Shown: positions 56,459-64,000 of the stretch, piece by piece
Layout: every line of letters starts with the position of its first letter
Numbering within the stretch: position 1 is the first letter of the stretch
Assembly: GCA_002840015.1 (NCBI GenBank)
Contig: PGZE01000014.1
Span: forward strand, 1-64,000
Source of the DNA: Gammaproteobacteria bacterium HGW-Gammaproteobacteria-2
GTDB lineage: Bacteria > Pseudomonadota > Gammaproteobacteria > Xanthomonadales > Xanthomonadaceae
DNA length: 64,000 nucleotides
Reading direction: 5' to 3'
Position numbers and translations under genes: made by a program
The notes under the pieces: generated by a model
Databases searched by the model: none
Told to the model about the DNA's origin: nothing
Seen by the model: the letters and a program-made list of their open reading frames with translations, nothing else

Positions 56459-57472
56459 TCAACGAAAGAATCGGGCAAACGCGTCGATGGTGCGCGCAAT
56501 GGCGGCATCGTCGATATCGAGATGGGTGACCATGCGGATCTGCGGCAGGTAGCCGATCGACATTTTGATGCGTTCGCTTTCCAGATGCGCCTTGAACGCG
56601 GTCAGTTGCTCGACCGGCACTTCGATGAACACCATGTTGGTCTGTTGCGCGCTGACCACCAGCCCGGGTAGGCCGCGCAGGCCCTCGGTGAGGCGTGCAG
56701 CGCGGGCGTGATCGTCAGCCAGCCGGTCGACCTGATGATCGAGCGCGTACAGGCAGCCGGCGGCCAGTATCCCGGCCTGCCGCCAGCCGCCGCCGGTCAC
56801 CTTGCGCCAGCGGCGCGCCTTGTCGATCAACGCGTGCGAGCCCACCAGCACCGAGCCGACCGGCGCGCCAAGGCCCTTGGAAAAGCACACCGACACACTA
56901 TCGAAATGGCGGGTGATTTCACGCGCCGGCACCGCGCAGGCCACCGCAGCATTGAACAGGCGCGCGCCGTCCAGATGCAGGGCTAGCTTGTGCTCGTCGC
57001 AAAACGCGCGCGCCTTGGCGAGGTAATCCAGCGGCAGGGCGCGGCCATGCCAGGTGTTTTCCAGTGCCAGCAGCCGGGTACGGGCAAAGTGCGGATCGAC
57101 CGGTTTGATCGCGCGCGCCAGCGCGTCCAGCGGCAGCGTGCCGTCGGCCGCGTGCATGATCGGCTGCGGCTGGATCGAACCGAGCACTGCCGCGCCGCCA
57201 CCCTCGAACTTGTAGGTGTGTGCTTCCATGCCGACCAGGTATTCGTCGCCGCGCTCGCAGTGGCTCATCAACGCGGTCAGGTTGGATTGCGTGCCGCTGG
57301 GCAGAAACAGGCCCGCATCAAAACCCAGTTCCGCCGCCAGCCGCGCCTGCAGCGCGTTGACGGTGGGGTCTTCGCCATACACATCATCGCCGACCTCGGC
57401 CGCCAGCATCGCTGCACGCATCGCGGCGGTGGGCTGGGTGACGGTATCGCTGCGCAGGTCGATCCAGTGCAT
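56459..57472 (-). CDS. ltaE: Low-specificity L-threonine aldolase
   Basis: 337 residues from ATG 57472 ([15 protein letters not shown]); upstream ATG 57502 is possible. PLP enzyme cleaving threonine to glycine and acetaldehyde. Motifs: [57 protein letters not shown] and the PLP-lysine [14 protein letters not shown]. Downstream of and same strand as oleA, with an 85-bp gap. Confidence 0.94.
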   Translation of the reverse strand: MHWIDLRSDTVTQPTAAMRAAMLAAEVGDDVYGEDPTVNALQARLAAELGFDAGLFLPSGTQSNLTALMSHCERGDEYLVGMEAHTYKFEGGGAAVLGSIQPQPIMHAADGTLPLDALARAIKPVDPHFARTRLLALENTWHGRALPLDYLAKARAFCDEHKLALHLDGARLFNAAVACAVPAREITRHFDSVSVCFSKGLGAPVGSVLVGSHALIDKARRWRKVTGGGWRQAGILAAGCLYALDHQVDRLADDHARAARLTEGLRGLPGLVVSAQQTNMVFIEVPVEQLTAFKAHLESERIKMSIGYLPQIRMVTHLDIDDAAIARTIDAFARFFR

Positions 57473-57557
57473 CAGTCCGCTCGGGTGTTGAGGTGGCTCC
57501 ATGGTAGCGCGCCAGCACGCGTCGCCCAATGGCGCATGCCGGGCGAAGCGCGGGGTC

Positions 57558-58574
57558 TTACCACTCCACCTCGGCCATCGAGCAGTTCAGGCCCGAACCG
57601 ATGCCCATCAAGGCGATGCGGCTGCCCTTTTTCAGGCGACCCAGTTCAGCCAGTTTGCTCAGCGCAATCGGTACCGAAGCCGGGCCGATGTTGCCAAGCT
57701 CGGGGAATACCGTCAGCACTTTCTTCGGATCGATGCCGAGCAAATCGACGAAGGCAGCGGTGTGGACCTTGGAAATCTGGTGTACCACAAACTCATCCAT
57801 CTCGCCGCTGACCCAACCCAGTGCGGCGCGCGCCGCCTGGAAGGTTTTGGCGGCCAGCTTCAGGCCCTCGACCAGCAGGGTGCGGGTGTCGGTGACCATG
57901 CGATCCATGTTGCCGCGGCACAGGTGCGAAAACTCGGTAGCGGCGCGGGTAACGCTGCCCTTGAAGCGGTGGCCATTGGGTAGCAATTCGCTGCGACCCA
58001 GTACCATCGCGGCCGAGCCCGAGCCCAGGGTGAGCGAAGCGAACTCGTTGCGGAACTGCTCCGGGGTGACATCTGGCGACAACATGCGTTCGATGGTGCG
58101 TTCGGTGATGGTATTGGACACCTCACCATCCACCACCAGCGCGTACTCGATGTCGCCGCGCTCGATCATCCGCGCGGCGATATCCATGCCATTGAGGAAG
58201 GCCAGGCAGGCGTTGCCGACATCGAAGTTCTGGCAGGTATCGGACAGGCCGAGATTACCGTGAATGATGCTGGCAGTGGACGGCTCCAGATAATCGCGGC
58301 AAACCGAAGTGTTGATCAGGATGCCGATGTGCTCGTGCGCTACCCCGGATGCGGCGAGCGCCTTCTGCGCGGCCATGGTGGCGGCGTCCGACGGCATCAC
58401 GCCATCTTCCCAGATGCGCCGCTCAAAGATGCCGGCCACGTCTTCCAGCAGGTTGTCGCGGATGCCGAAGCGCTCCAGCGTCGGCTGCAGGCGCAGCATG
58501 ATGTCGGCCGAACTGAGCCGGATGGGTGCATCGACATGGGCGACGCTGGCAATCGAAACGTGGTTGTAGAGCAT
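57558..58574 (-). CDS. oleA: OleA: acyl-CoA Claisen condensing thiolase for long-chain olefin synthesis
   Basis: 338 residues. It matches my recollection of Xanthomonas OleA nearly throughout: [11 protein letters not shown]-like [12 protein letters not shown] (Glu97), [19 protein letters not shown] (nucleophile Cys123), [34 protein letters not shown] and [11 protein letters not shown]. The Glu-Cys spacing of 26 equals that of Xanthomonas OleA (117/143). OleA condenses two fatty acyl-CoAs to a beta-keto acid. No oleB, oleC or oleD lies next to it in the window. Confidence 0.92.
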   Translation of the reverse strand: MLYNHVSIASVAHVDAPIRLSSADIMLRLQPTLERFGIRDNLLEDVAGIFERRIWEDGVMPSDAATMAAQKALAASGVAHEHIGILINTSVCRDYLEPSTASIIHGNLGLSDTCQNFDVGNACLAFLNGMDIAARMIERGDIEYALVVDGEVSNTITERTIERMLSPDVTPEQFRNEFASLTLGSGSAAMVLGRSELLPNGHRFKGSVTRAATEFSHLCRGNMDRMVTDTRTLLVEGLKLAAKTFQAARAALGWVSGEMDEFVVHQISKVHTAAFVDLLGIDPKKVLTVFPELGNIGPASVPIALSKLAELGRLKKGSRIALMGIGSGLNCSMAEVEW

Positions 58575-58688
58575 GACGGAACCCGACGTGATAAGGCCGG
58601 AAACGCTACGCGTTTAACGTCGAGTCTGCAAGCGGGTTTAGTGTTTCGCTGCACTCGGTCTGCCTGCCGCAGCGCGTGGCGCAGGCGG

Positions 58689-58754
58689 GTCGCCCACAGG
58701 GTAGGCTACCGGGGTGCTTCAAGGCGCGCTGTAGCAGCCCACCCTGTGGGCGAC
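58689..58754. repeat. REP-like inverted repeat between oleA and the lipoprotein gene
   Basis: GTCGCCCACAGGGT (58689-58702) and ACCCTGTGGGCGAC (58741-58754) are perfect 14-bp inverted copies. The spacer contains GGGTGCTTCAAGGCG, shared with the copies near 10.25 and 41.25 kb. Confidence 0.8.
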
Positions 58755-58768
58755 ATGAGCGCTGCCCG

Positions 58769-59170
58769 TCAGCGTTCCTGTACCGGGTAGGTTTGAGCGC
58801 CGTTGTCAGCTTGCGCAGGTGGGGCCGCCACCGCGGTATTGGCCGGTGTTACACCGCAGGCATAGGCGAGGAAGCGTTGTTCGCCATCATCCGGCGCTGC
58901 CTTGGGTTGCACGGTGTTGGCGTTGAGGCCCACCGCCTCGTTGCGGGCCAGCATTTCCAGTTCGTCGATTACCTTGATGCGATTGCGCTCGATCGGGCCC
59001 AGCCGGTCCTTCACCGACACCCCGATTTCACCGCGCCGGGTGCAGCCCGAGAGGTCTTCATCAGCGCGGGCAACACGCACCGACTGGCCGGCAGGTGTCA
59101 TCGTTACCCAAGTGCAGGCGGTCAGCGGCAGCAGCACCAGCAATGCAGCAAAGCGAGTTTTATGGCGCAT
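58769..59170 (-). CDS. DUF4156 lipoprotein
   Basis: 133 residues from ATG 59170. A lipobox (LLPLTAC) follows the hydrophobic signal, so the protein is lipid-anchored. The body has VTMTPAGQSVRVARADEDLS, GEIGVSVKD, LARNEAVGLNANTVQP and a second Cys near the end, fitting DUF4156 (RcsF-like size). Function unknown. Confidence 0.85.
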   Translation of the reverse strand: MRHKTRFAALLVLLPLTACTWVTMTPAGQSVRVARADEDLSGCTRRGEIGVSVKDRLGPIERNRIKVIDELEMLARNEAVGLNANTVQPKAAPDDGEQRFLAYACGVTPANTAVAAPPAQADNGAQTYPVQER

Positions 59171-59288
59171 AACGGTAGGCCCGGGCAAAGTATCAGCGGC
59201 ATAGTGTGAACGATAACGATGAATAGGCACTGAGGCACAGGCGGCGCAAGGCAGATTACGCCCTTGCGCCGTCTGGGTCAGGGTCGAT

Positions 59289-62126
59289 TTACTTCACCGG
59301 CTTGCCATCAGCGTCGAGCACCTGCACGGCACCCAGCTTGAGGTCACGTATCGGCTGTTCGATCGTTTTCAAATCGCCGACAACCACCCATGTCAGTGAT
59401 TCGGGTTTGATCGTTGCCGCTGCATCGCGCACGGCCTGCAGCGGCATCTGCTCGAACTGCTGTTTTTTGACCTGCACCCAATCGTCCGGGCGCTCGAAAC
59501 GCAGGATGCCGCTGATCTGGGCCAGCACTGCCGCCGAGGTTTCAAACGCGCCGGGCAGCGAACGCACATTGTTGAAGCGGATCTTGTCGGCTTCGGCGAC
59601 ACTGATCGGTGCGCTGCCTGTTGCAAAGGCGCTGATGTCGTTCTTGAGTTCGGTCAGCGATTCGATGGTCTTGTCGATCTGCACCGGTGCAAAGCCGATC
59701 CATGGCTGCTGGCCGCTGGCGGCGGGGATGAAGCTGTAGGCACCGTAGGCCCAATGCTTTTCTTCGCGCAGTTTCATGTTCAGGCGCGAGCTGAACTCGC
59801 CACCGAGCACGCCATTGGCCACTTCAAGCGCCAGTGCGTGTTCATCGCGTGCCGAGGGCACCAACTGGCCAATGAAGATATTGGCCTGGATTGCGCCGGG
59901 TTGATCGACCAGAAACACGCGTGCTTGCGTGGGCAGCGCAACCGGTTTGACATCGATCTTTTTCAGCGGGCTCGCCGGTGCTTTCCAGTCGGCAAATTGC
60001 TGTTCCAGCAGCGGCGTGATCTCGGCCAGCGTGGTGTCGCCAACCACAATCAGGGTGGCGTTGTCCGGGCGCACAAAATCGCGGTGAAAGGCAAGCAGAT
60101 CATCACGGGTCAGTGAGGCAATCGAGGCCTCGGTGCCGGTGCCGCTGAACGGAATCGCGTACGGATGGCCGGCGCCGTAAATCAGCGGCGGCAACAGGCG
60201 CAGGGCAACGCCATTGGGCCGGCTCTTTTCCTGTTTGATGCCGGCCAGCCAGGTTTGCCGCACGCGGTCAATTTCCTTGTCGTCGAAGCGCGGTCGGCGG
60301 ATCACGTCGGTGAACAGGGCCAGCGAGGGTTGCAGCTTTTCCTTGAGTGCCGACAGGCTGACCGTGGCGCCATCAAGTGAGGCACCGGCCGCAATCTGCG
60401 CGCCAAGCTGATCGGCGCGTTCGGAGAAGGCCAGCGCATCCAGATCACCGGCACCTTCATCGAGCATGGCCATGGTGAATCCTGATGTGCCCAGCTTGCG
60501 GCCCTGGTCAGCGGCAAAGCCGCCATTGAACTCCATGCTCAACTGCACCACTGGCGTGGCGTGGCGCTCGGCCAATACCACATGTATACCGTTGGACAAG
60601 GTGGCGCGCTGCAATGCCGGGAATTGCAGGTTGGGGTAGCTGTCGGTTTCTGGCACGCCCTTGCTGCGATCCACATCGGATTTGACCACGGTGAACTTCG
60701 GGTCAACGGTTGGCACGGCATTGTTTGTTGCGGCACTCTCGCGGCTGGCGAAGGGTTTTTCCGGCAGGCTGGATAATGCGGTTTCCGATGGTTCGATCAC
60801 CAGCGTGTGGTCGCCGCCACTGAGCCAGCGCGCTGCGGTTTTTTGCAGGATGGCCGGGTTGGCGTTGTCGATCAGCGCCAACTCCTTGCGGTAGCAGCCC
60901 GGGTCGCCGGTGAACACGGTGCATGAGGCCAGCGCGTCGGACTTGCCGCCAAAACCGCCGACGCGCTCGATGCCACGCAAAAACCCGGCCTTGATTACCG
61001 TGCGTGCGGTTTCCACCTCATCGGCGCTCGGCCCATCGGCGAGCAGGCGCGCCACTTCCTCATCAAGGATTTTTTCCACTTTGGCGAGATCGGCATCGGG
61101 CTTGATGTCGGCGATCAAAACAAAGTTGCCGGCGATTTCCTGGGTGAAGGCAAACGCCGACACGTTGTCGGCCAGCTTTTCTTCGTGTACCAAGCGACGC
61201 GACAGGCGCGAGCTTTTGCCACCGCCCAGAATGTTGGCTATCAACTCCAGGCGGGTGGCATCGTCGGTGCCGGTCTGGGTGACGTTCCAGGCGCGGTAAA
61301 TGCGCGGTTGCGGCACCCGATCAGGCAAGGTGGCGCGGGTGCGCTCTTTGCGCAGCGGTATCTGCGCCGGCATTTTTGCCACGCTGGCGCTGGCCGGGAT
61401 GTCGCCGAAATAGCGAGTGACCTTGGTTTTCGCGGTGGCCAGATCGATATCGCCAGCCAGCACCAACACCGCATTGTTCGGCCCGTACCAGGTACGGAAC
61501 CAGGTCTTCACGTCTTCAAGGCTGGCGGCATCGAGGTCGGCCATCGAGCCGATGGTCGGCCAGCTGTAAGGGTGGCCTTCCGGGTACAGGGTGCGAAACA
61601 GTTCGGTGAACACGCGCCGGCCATAGGGCTGGTTTTCGCCCTGGCGTTTTTCGTTTTGCACTACGCCGCGCTGCTCATCGAGCAGCGGCTGGTCGATGGC
61701 GCCGAGCAGATGGCCCATGCGATCGGATTCCATCCACAGCGCGGTATCGAGCGCGGTGGTTGGCACGTTCTGGAAATAATTGGTGCGATCGGCGTTGGTG
61801 GTGCCGTTTTGATCGGTTGCGCCGACCTTCTCGAAGGGCTCGAAAAACTCGCCTTTGTAGTTTTCACTACCCTGAAACATCAGGTGTTCGAACAAGTGTG
61901 CAAAGCCGGTCTTGCCCGGTTGCTCATTCTTGGAGCCGACGTGATACCACACATTGACCGCCACCACCGGTGCCTTGCGATCTTCATGCACGACCACGCG
62001 CAGACCGTTATCAAGCGTGAAACTCTGGAAAGCGATATCGACGTTTTGCGCCGACACGGTGAGTGGCGCCAGTGCCGTTGCCAGTACCAGGGGCAGTGCG
62101 CGGCGACGCGGGGTTGGGCTTTTCAT
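59289..62126 (-). CDS. Secreted M16 family zinc metallopeptidase (two-module)
   Basis: 945 residues with a signal peptide (RRRALPLVLATALAPLTVSA). The first M16 module carries the inverted zinc motif HLFEH (77-81) within GKTGFAHLFEHLMFQGS and the downstream Glu region VVQNEKRQGENQPYG. The second module (from about 520) lacks HxxEH and is the usual inactive partner (GFTMAMLDEGAGDLDA). Periplasmic peptide-degrading proteases of this pitrilysin-like type are common in Lysobacterales. Confidence 0.94.
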   Translation of the reverse strand: MKSPTPRRRALPLVLATALAPLTVSAQNVDIAFQSFTLDNGLRVVVHEDRKAPVVAVNVWYHVGSKNEQPGKTGFAHLFEHLMFQGSENYKGEFFEPFEKVGATDQNGTTNADRTNYFQNVPTTALDTALWMESDRMGHLLGAIDQPLLDEQRGVVQNEKRQGENQPYGRRVFTELFRTLYPEGHPYSWPTIGSMADLDAASLEDVKTWFRTWYGPNNAVLVLAGDIDLATAKTKVTRYFGDIPASASVAKMPAQIPLRKERTRATLPDRVPQPRIYRAWNVTQTGTDDATRLELIANILGGGKSSRLSRRLVHEEKLADNVSAFAFTQEIAGNFVLIADIKPDADLAKVEKILDEEVARLLADGPSADEVETARTVIKAGFLRGIERVGGFGGKSDALASCTVFTGDPGCYRKELALIDNANPAILQKTAARWLSGGDHTLVIEPSETALSSLPEKPFASRESAATNNAVPTVDPKFTVVKSDVDRSKGVPETDSYPNLQFPALQRATLSNGIHVVLAERHATPVVQLSMEFNGGFAADQGRKLGTSGFTMAMLDEGAGDLDALAFSERADQLGAQIAAGASLDGATVSLSALKEKLQPSLALFTDVIRRPRFDDKEIDRVRQTWLAGIKQEKSRPNGVALRLLPPLIYGAGHPYAIPFSGTGTEASIASLTRDDLLAFHRDFVRPDNATLIVVGDTTLAEITPLLEQQFADWKAPASPLKKIDVKPVALPTQARVFLVDQPGAIQANIFIGQLVPSARDEHALALEVANGVLGGEFSSRLNMKLREEKHWAYGAYSFIPAASGQQPWIGFAPVQIDKTIESLTELKNDISAFATGSAPISVAEADKIRFNNVRSLPGAFETSAAVLAQISGILRFERPDDWVQVKKQQFEQMPLQAVRDAAATIKPESLTWVVVGDLKTIEQPIRDLKLGAVQVLDADGKPVK

Positions 62127-62228
62127 CGGAACTCCTCGTTTGGCATTTCGACCTTGAATGGTAGCGTGACCATCACTGCTTCTACACTAGGCCATAGGGC
62201 ATAGTGCCGATTGTGAAAGGAGAGTGCC

Positions 62229-62927
62229 ATGCGTCGAGTCCTGCTGACCGGAGCCAATCGTGGTATCGGCCTGGAGTTTGCCCGCCAACTACTCGATGGC
62301 GGCGACCGCCTCATCGCCACCTGTCGCCATCCGGGGCAGGCCGGTGCCTTGAATGCATTGGTGGCTGCGCACCCTAATCGGCTGCATGTGCTGCCGCTGG
62401 ATGTGGCATCGGAGCGCTCGCGCAATGAGCTGGTGAAAGAACTGCAACTGGTTACCGATGGCCTGGACGTGTTGATCAACAATGCCGGCGTTTTGCCCAG
62501 TGGCGAACACTTTGGCAGTGTCGATGGCAAAGTCCTCGCCGACACCTTTGCCACCAACACCATCGGCCCATTCGCATTGGCGCAGGCGGTGGCACCGATG
62601 CTGTGTAAAGGCCATTCGCCACGCATCGCCAATCTGTCGTCGGTATTGGGTTCGATCACCCGCAACGAGACGTTCCGCACCCCCAGCTATGCCATTTCCA
62701 AATCGGCATTGAACATGGCGACGATGTTGCTGGCGCGGGCGCTGGCCGAGCACGGCGTGCATGTGGTGGCGCTGCATCCGGGCTGGGTGCGCACCGAGAT
62801 GGGCGGCAAGGATGCGCAGGTGGAACCCGCCGATGCGGTGCGTGGTCTGCTCACGGTCATCGCATCACTCGATGCACTGCATAGCGGCCAGTTCATCGAT
62901 TATCTTGGCCAGCCGGTGCCATGGTAA
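62229..62927 (+). CDS. Short-chain dehydrogenase (C-factor-like SDR)
   Basis: 232 residues, AGGAGAG just upstream of ATG 62229. Cofactor motif TGANRGIGLEFARQL, NNAG, catalytic Ser in LSSVLGSI and YAISK are all present. The C-terminal LHPGWVRTEMGG is typical of CsgA/C-factor-like SDRs. Substrate unknown. It overlaps the next gene by 7 nt. Confidence 0.9.
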   Translation: MRRVLLTGANRGIGLEFARQLLDGGDRLIATCRHPGQAGALNALVAAHPNRLHVLPLDVASERSRNELVKELQLVTDGLDVLINNAGVLPSGEHFGSVDGKVLADTFATNTIGPFALAQAVAPMLCKGHSPRIANLSSVLGSITRNETFRTPSYAISKSALNMATMLLARALAEHGVHVVALHPGWVRTEMGGKDAQVEPADAVRGLLTVIASLDALHSGQFIDYLGQPVPW

Positions 62928-63739
62928 ATGCCTGGCTGCTGGCCGCATTGTTATCGGCCGACGCTGGCCAGTGGTTGGCGTGGGAGGGCATCGCGCGCGC
63001 GCCAGACTCGCAACAGGTGTTGTATTCCGAACAGCACTGGCTGCATCTGGTGAATGGTCAGCCGTTGCAGCGGGTGGTGTTGTATCGCTGCCCGAGTGGC
63101 GCAGCGTTCGCACGCAAGCACGTCGATTATCGCCCATCGCGCATCGCCCCGGCGTTTACCCTGGAGGATGCGCGCAGCGGTTATCGTGAAGGCTTGGCCT
63201 ACGATGCCGATGGCAGCACGTGGGTGTTTTATCGCGAATCAGCAAATACCGCCACTGAACGCGCCACGCTGGACGCGGCCACCCTGGTTGCCGATGCCGG
63301 TTTTGACGAGTTCATCCGCTTGCATTGGGAGCAACTGCTTGCCGGTGTGCCGCAAGTGTTCGCGTTTGCCGTTCCGGCGCGTGGCAGCAGCTATCGTTTC
63401 TCGCTGCGTCAAGTTGACCGCAGCCAGGACGGCAACCCGATGGTGAGTTTCCGCCTGACGCTTGCGGGGGTGCTGAAATGGTTCGCCCCGGTGATCGAGG
63501 TGAGCTATCACCGCCAGACGCGGCAACTCGCCCGCTTTCGCGGTCTGGCCAACCTGCGCGACGAGAGGGGCGAACAAATGCAGGCCTGGATCGATTTCCC
63601 CGATCCAGCCACGGCCAGTTCCGCGCAGGCCGCAGCGCAGGCCAGTGTATCGGTGCTGGGTGGCTGTGCTGGTGTTGTCCTGTCCAGCAGCGGACAGCGT
63701 CCGCCGCCGGACACGCAAAACCGGAGCACAGCACAATAA
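62921..63739 (+). CDS. Hypothetical protein, probably exported
   Basis: 272 residues from ATG 62921. A short hydrophobic N-terminus (AWLLAALLSADAGQWLA) may be a signal. The rest is beta-rich with regularly spaced aromatic residues (VVLYRCPSG, WVFYRESAN, SYRFSLRQVDRS, GVLKWFAPVIEVSYHRQ). The C-terminal 40 residues are low-complexity Ala/Ser/Pro. No recognised domain. Coupled by overlap to the SDR gene. Confidence 0.75.
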   Translation: MVNAWLLAALLSADAGQWLAWEGIARAPDSQQVLYSEQHWLHLVNGQPLQRVVLYRCPSGAAFARKHVDYRPSRIAPAFTLEDARSGYREGLAYDADGSTWVFYRESANTATERATLDAATLVADAGFDEFIRLHWEQLLAGVPQVFAFAVPARGSSYRFSLRQVDRSQDGNPMVSFRLTLAGVLKWFAPVIEVSYHRQTRQLARFRGLANLRDERGEQMQAWIDFPDPATASSAQAAAQASVSVLGGCAGVVLSSSGQRPPPDTQNRSTAQ

Positions 63740-63804
63740 AATCAATTAGTTAGCACTGGCACGATAGATGCAAATATCCGTTCATCCCTTCAGTGAATGC
63801 GTCC

Positions 63805-64000
63805 ATGTCCATAACCACACTGCGTTACCGCGCCCGCCTCGCGATTCCACTGGCGATGGCCCTGCTGACTGCGCCGTGGCTGCTGCCCGATTCCGGCAGC
63901 CAGTCGATTGCGGTGCTGCCCAAAGTGGCCGAGTTGCCCTGCGATCTGGCGCAGGCCGTTACCGGTAATCATGTCCGCGGCCTGCAATTGCCGGGTGATC
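63805..64000 (+). CDS. Start of an unidentified exported protein (cut by window edge)
   Basis: 65 codons visible from ATG 63805. A basic start (MSITTLRYRARLAIP) and hydrophobic stretch LAMALLTAPWLLP look like a signal peptide or anchor, then SIAVLPKVAELPCDLAQAV. Too little is visible to name it. No strong ribosome-binding site precedes the ATG. Confidence 0.55.
   Translation, partial: MSITTLRYRARLAIPLAMALLTAPWLLPDSGSQSIAVLPKVAELPCDLAQAVTGNHVRGLQLPGD

Overview
The window is 64 kb of GC-rich, densely packed chromosome from a gammaproteobacterium of the Lysobacterales (Xanthomonadales) type. Pointers to this group are the rsmB-fmt-def / lysM-dprA-smg-topA neighbourhood, a homodimeric-type aceE, a DUF3426-fis-purH-purD block, a fused thrA inside thrLABC, an OleA-type thiolase and a 7-bp GGGACTC tandem repeat of a kind I recall from xanthomonad intergenic DNA. 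The assignment rests on gene content and remembered protein families only; no search was run. No rRNA, tRNA or CRISPR array was seen.

Layout. (1) 1-7.6 kb, minus: a tightly coupled TonB2-type energy operon (DUF3450, TtpC-like, ExbB, ExbD, TonB, TPR) ending in its own TonB-dependent receptor, which runs off the left edge. (2) 7.8-10.1 kb: argS and a SPOR-domain protein. (3) 10.1-14.9 kb: accessory block with a siderophore-type receptor, a PepSY membrane protein and a small membrane protein, bracketed by a 100-bp exact copy of the 3' end of rsmB. (4) 15-23.3 kb: translation and DNA housekeeping (rsmB, fmt, def, LysM protein, dprA, smg, topA); topA is broken by two frame lesions. (5) 23.7-32 kb: maeB, aceE (carrying an in-frame 7-bp repeat insertion), a MASE1-GGDEF-EAL protein and a DUF938 methyltransferase. 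(6) 32-34.4 kb: second accessory block with a HigBA-like pair, a REP-associated transposase split by an in-frame TAG, and a DUF433/DUF5615 pair, bracketed by a diverged copy of the 3' end of the DUF938 gene. (7) 34.4-39.3 kb: threonine operon with a Thr-rich leader peptide and attenuator hairpin. (8) 39.3-44.2 kb: two small inverted-repeat elements, DUF3426, fis, purH, purD. (9) 44.5-49.8 kb: SDR, short SPFH protein, rsmG-parA-parB, a glycosyltransferase and a LAB_N membrane protein. (10) 49.9-64 kb: frameshifted aldehyde dehydrogenase, cNMP-patatin protein, oligopeptidase, TonB-C protein, threonine aldolase, oleA, DUF4156 lipoprotein, M16 protease, SDR, and hypotheticals.

Themes. Most genes are housekeeping. 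The accessory signal is concentrated in two cargo blocks that each sit immediately next to a host gene whose 3' end is present twice, with no integrase inside. A family of REP/BIME-like modules recurs in at least five intergenic gaps, and the window holds a decayed RAYT transposase. Several coding sequences carry lesions (topA, aldehyde dehydrogenase, RAYT, the HigB start codon). These may be real decay or sequence error, and raw reads would decide.
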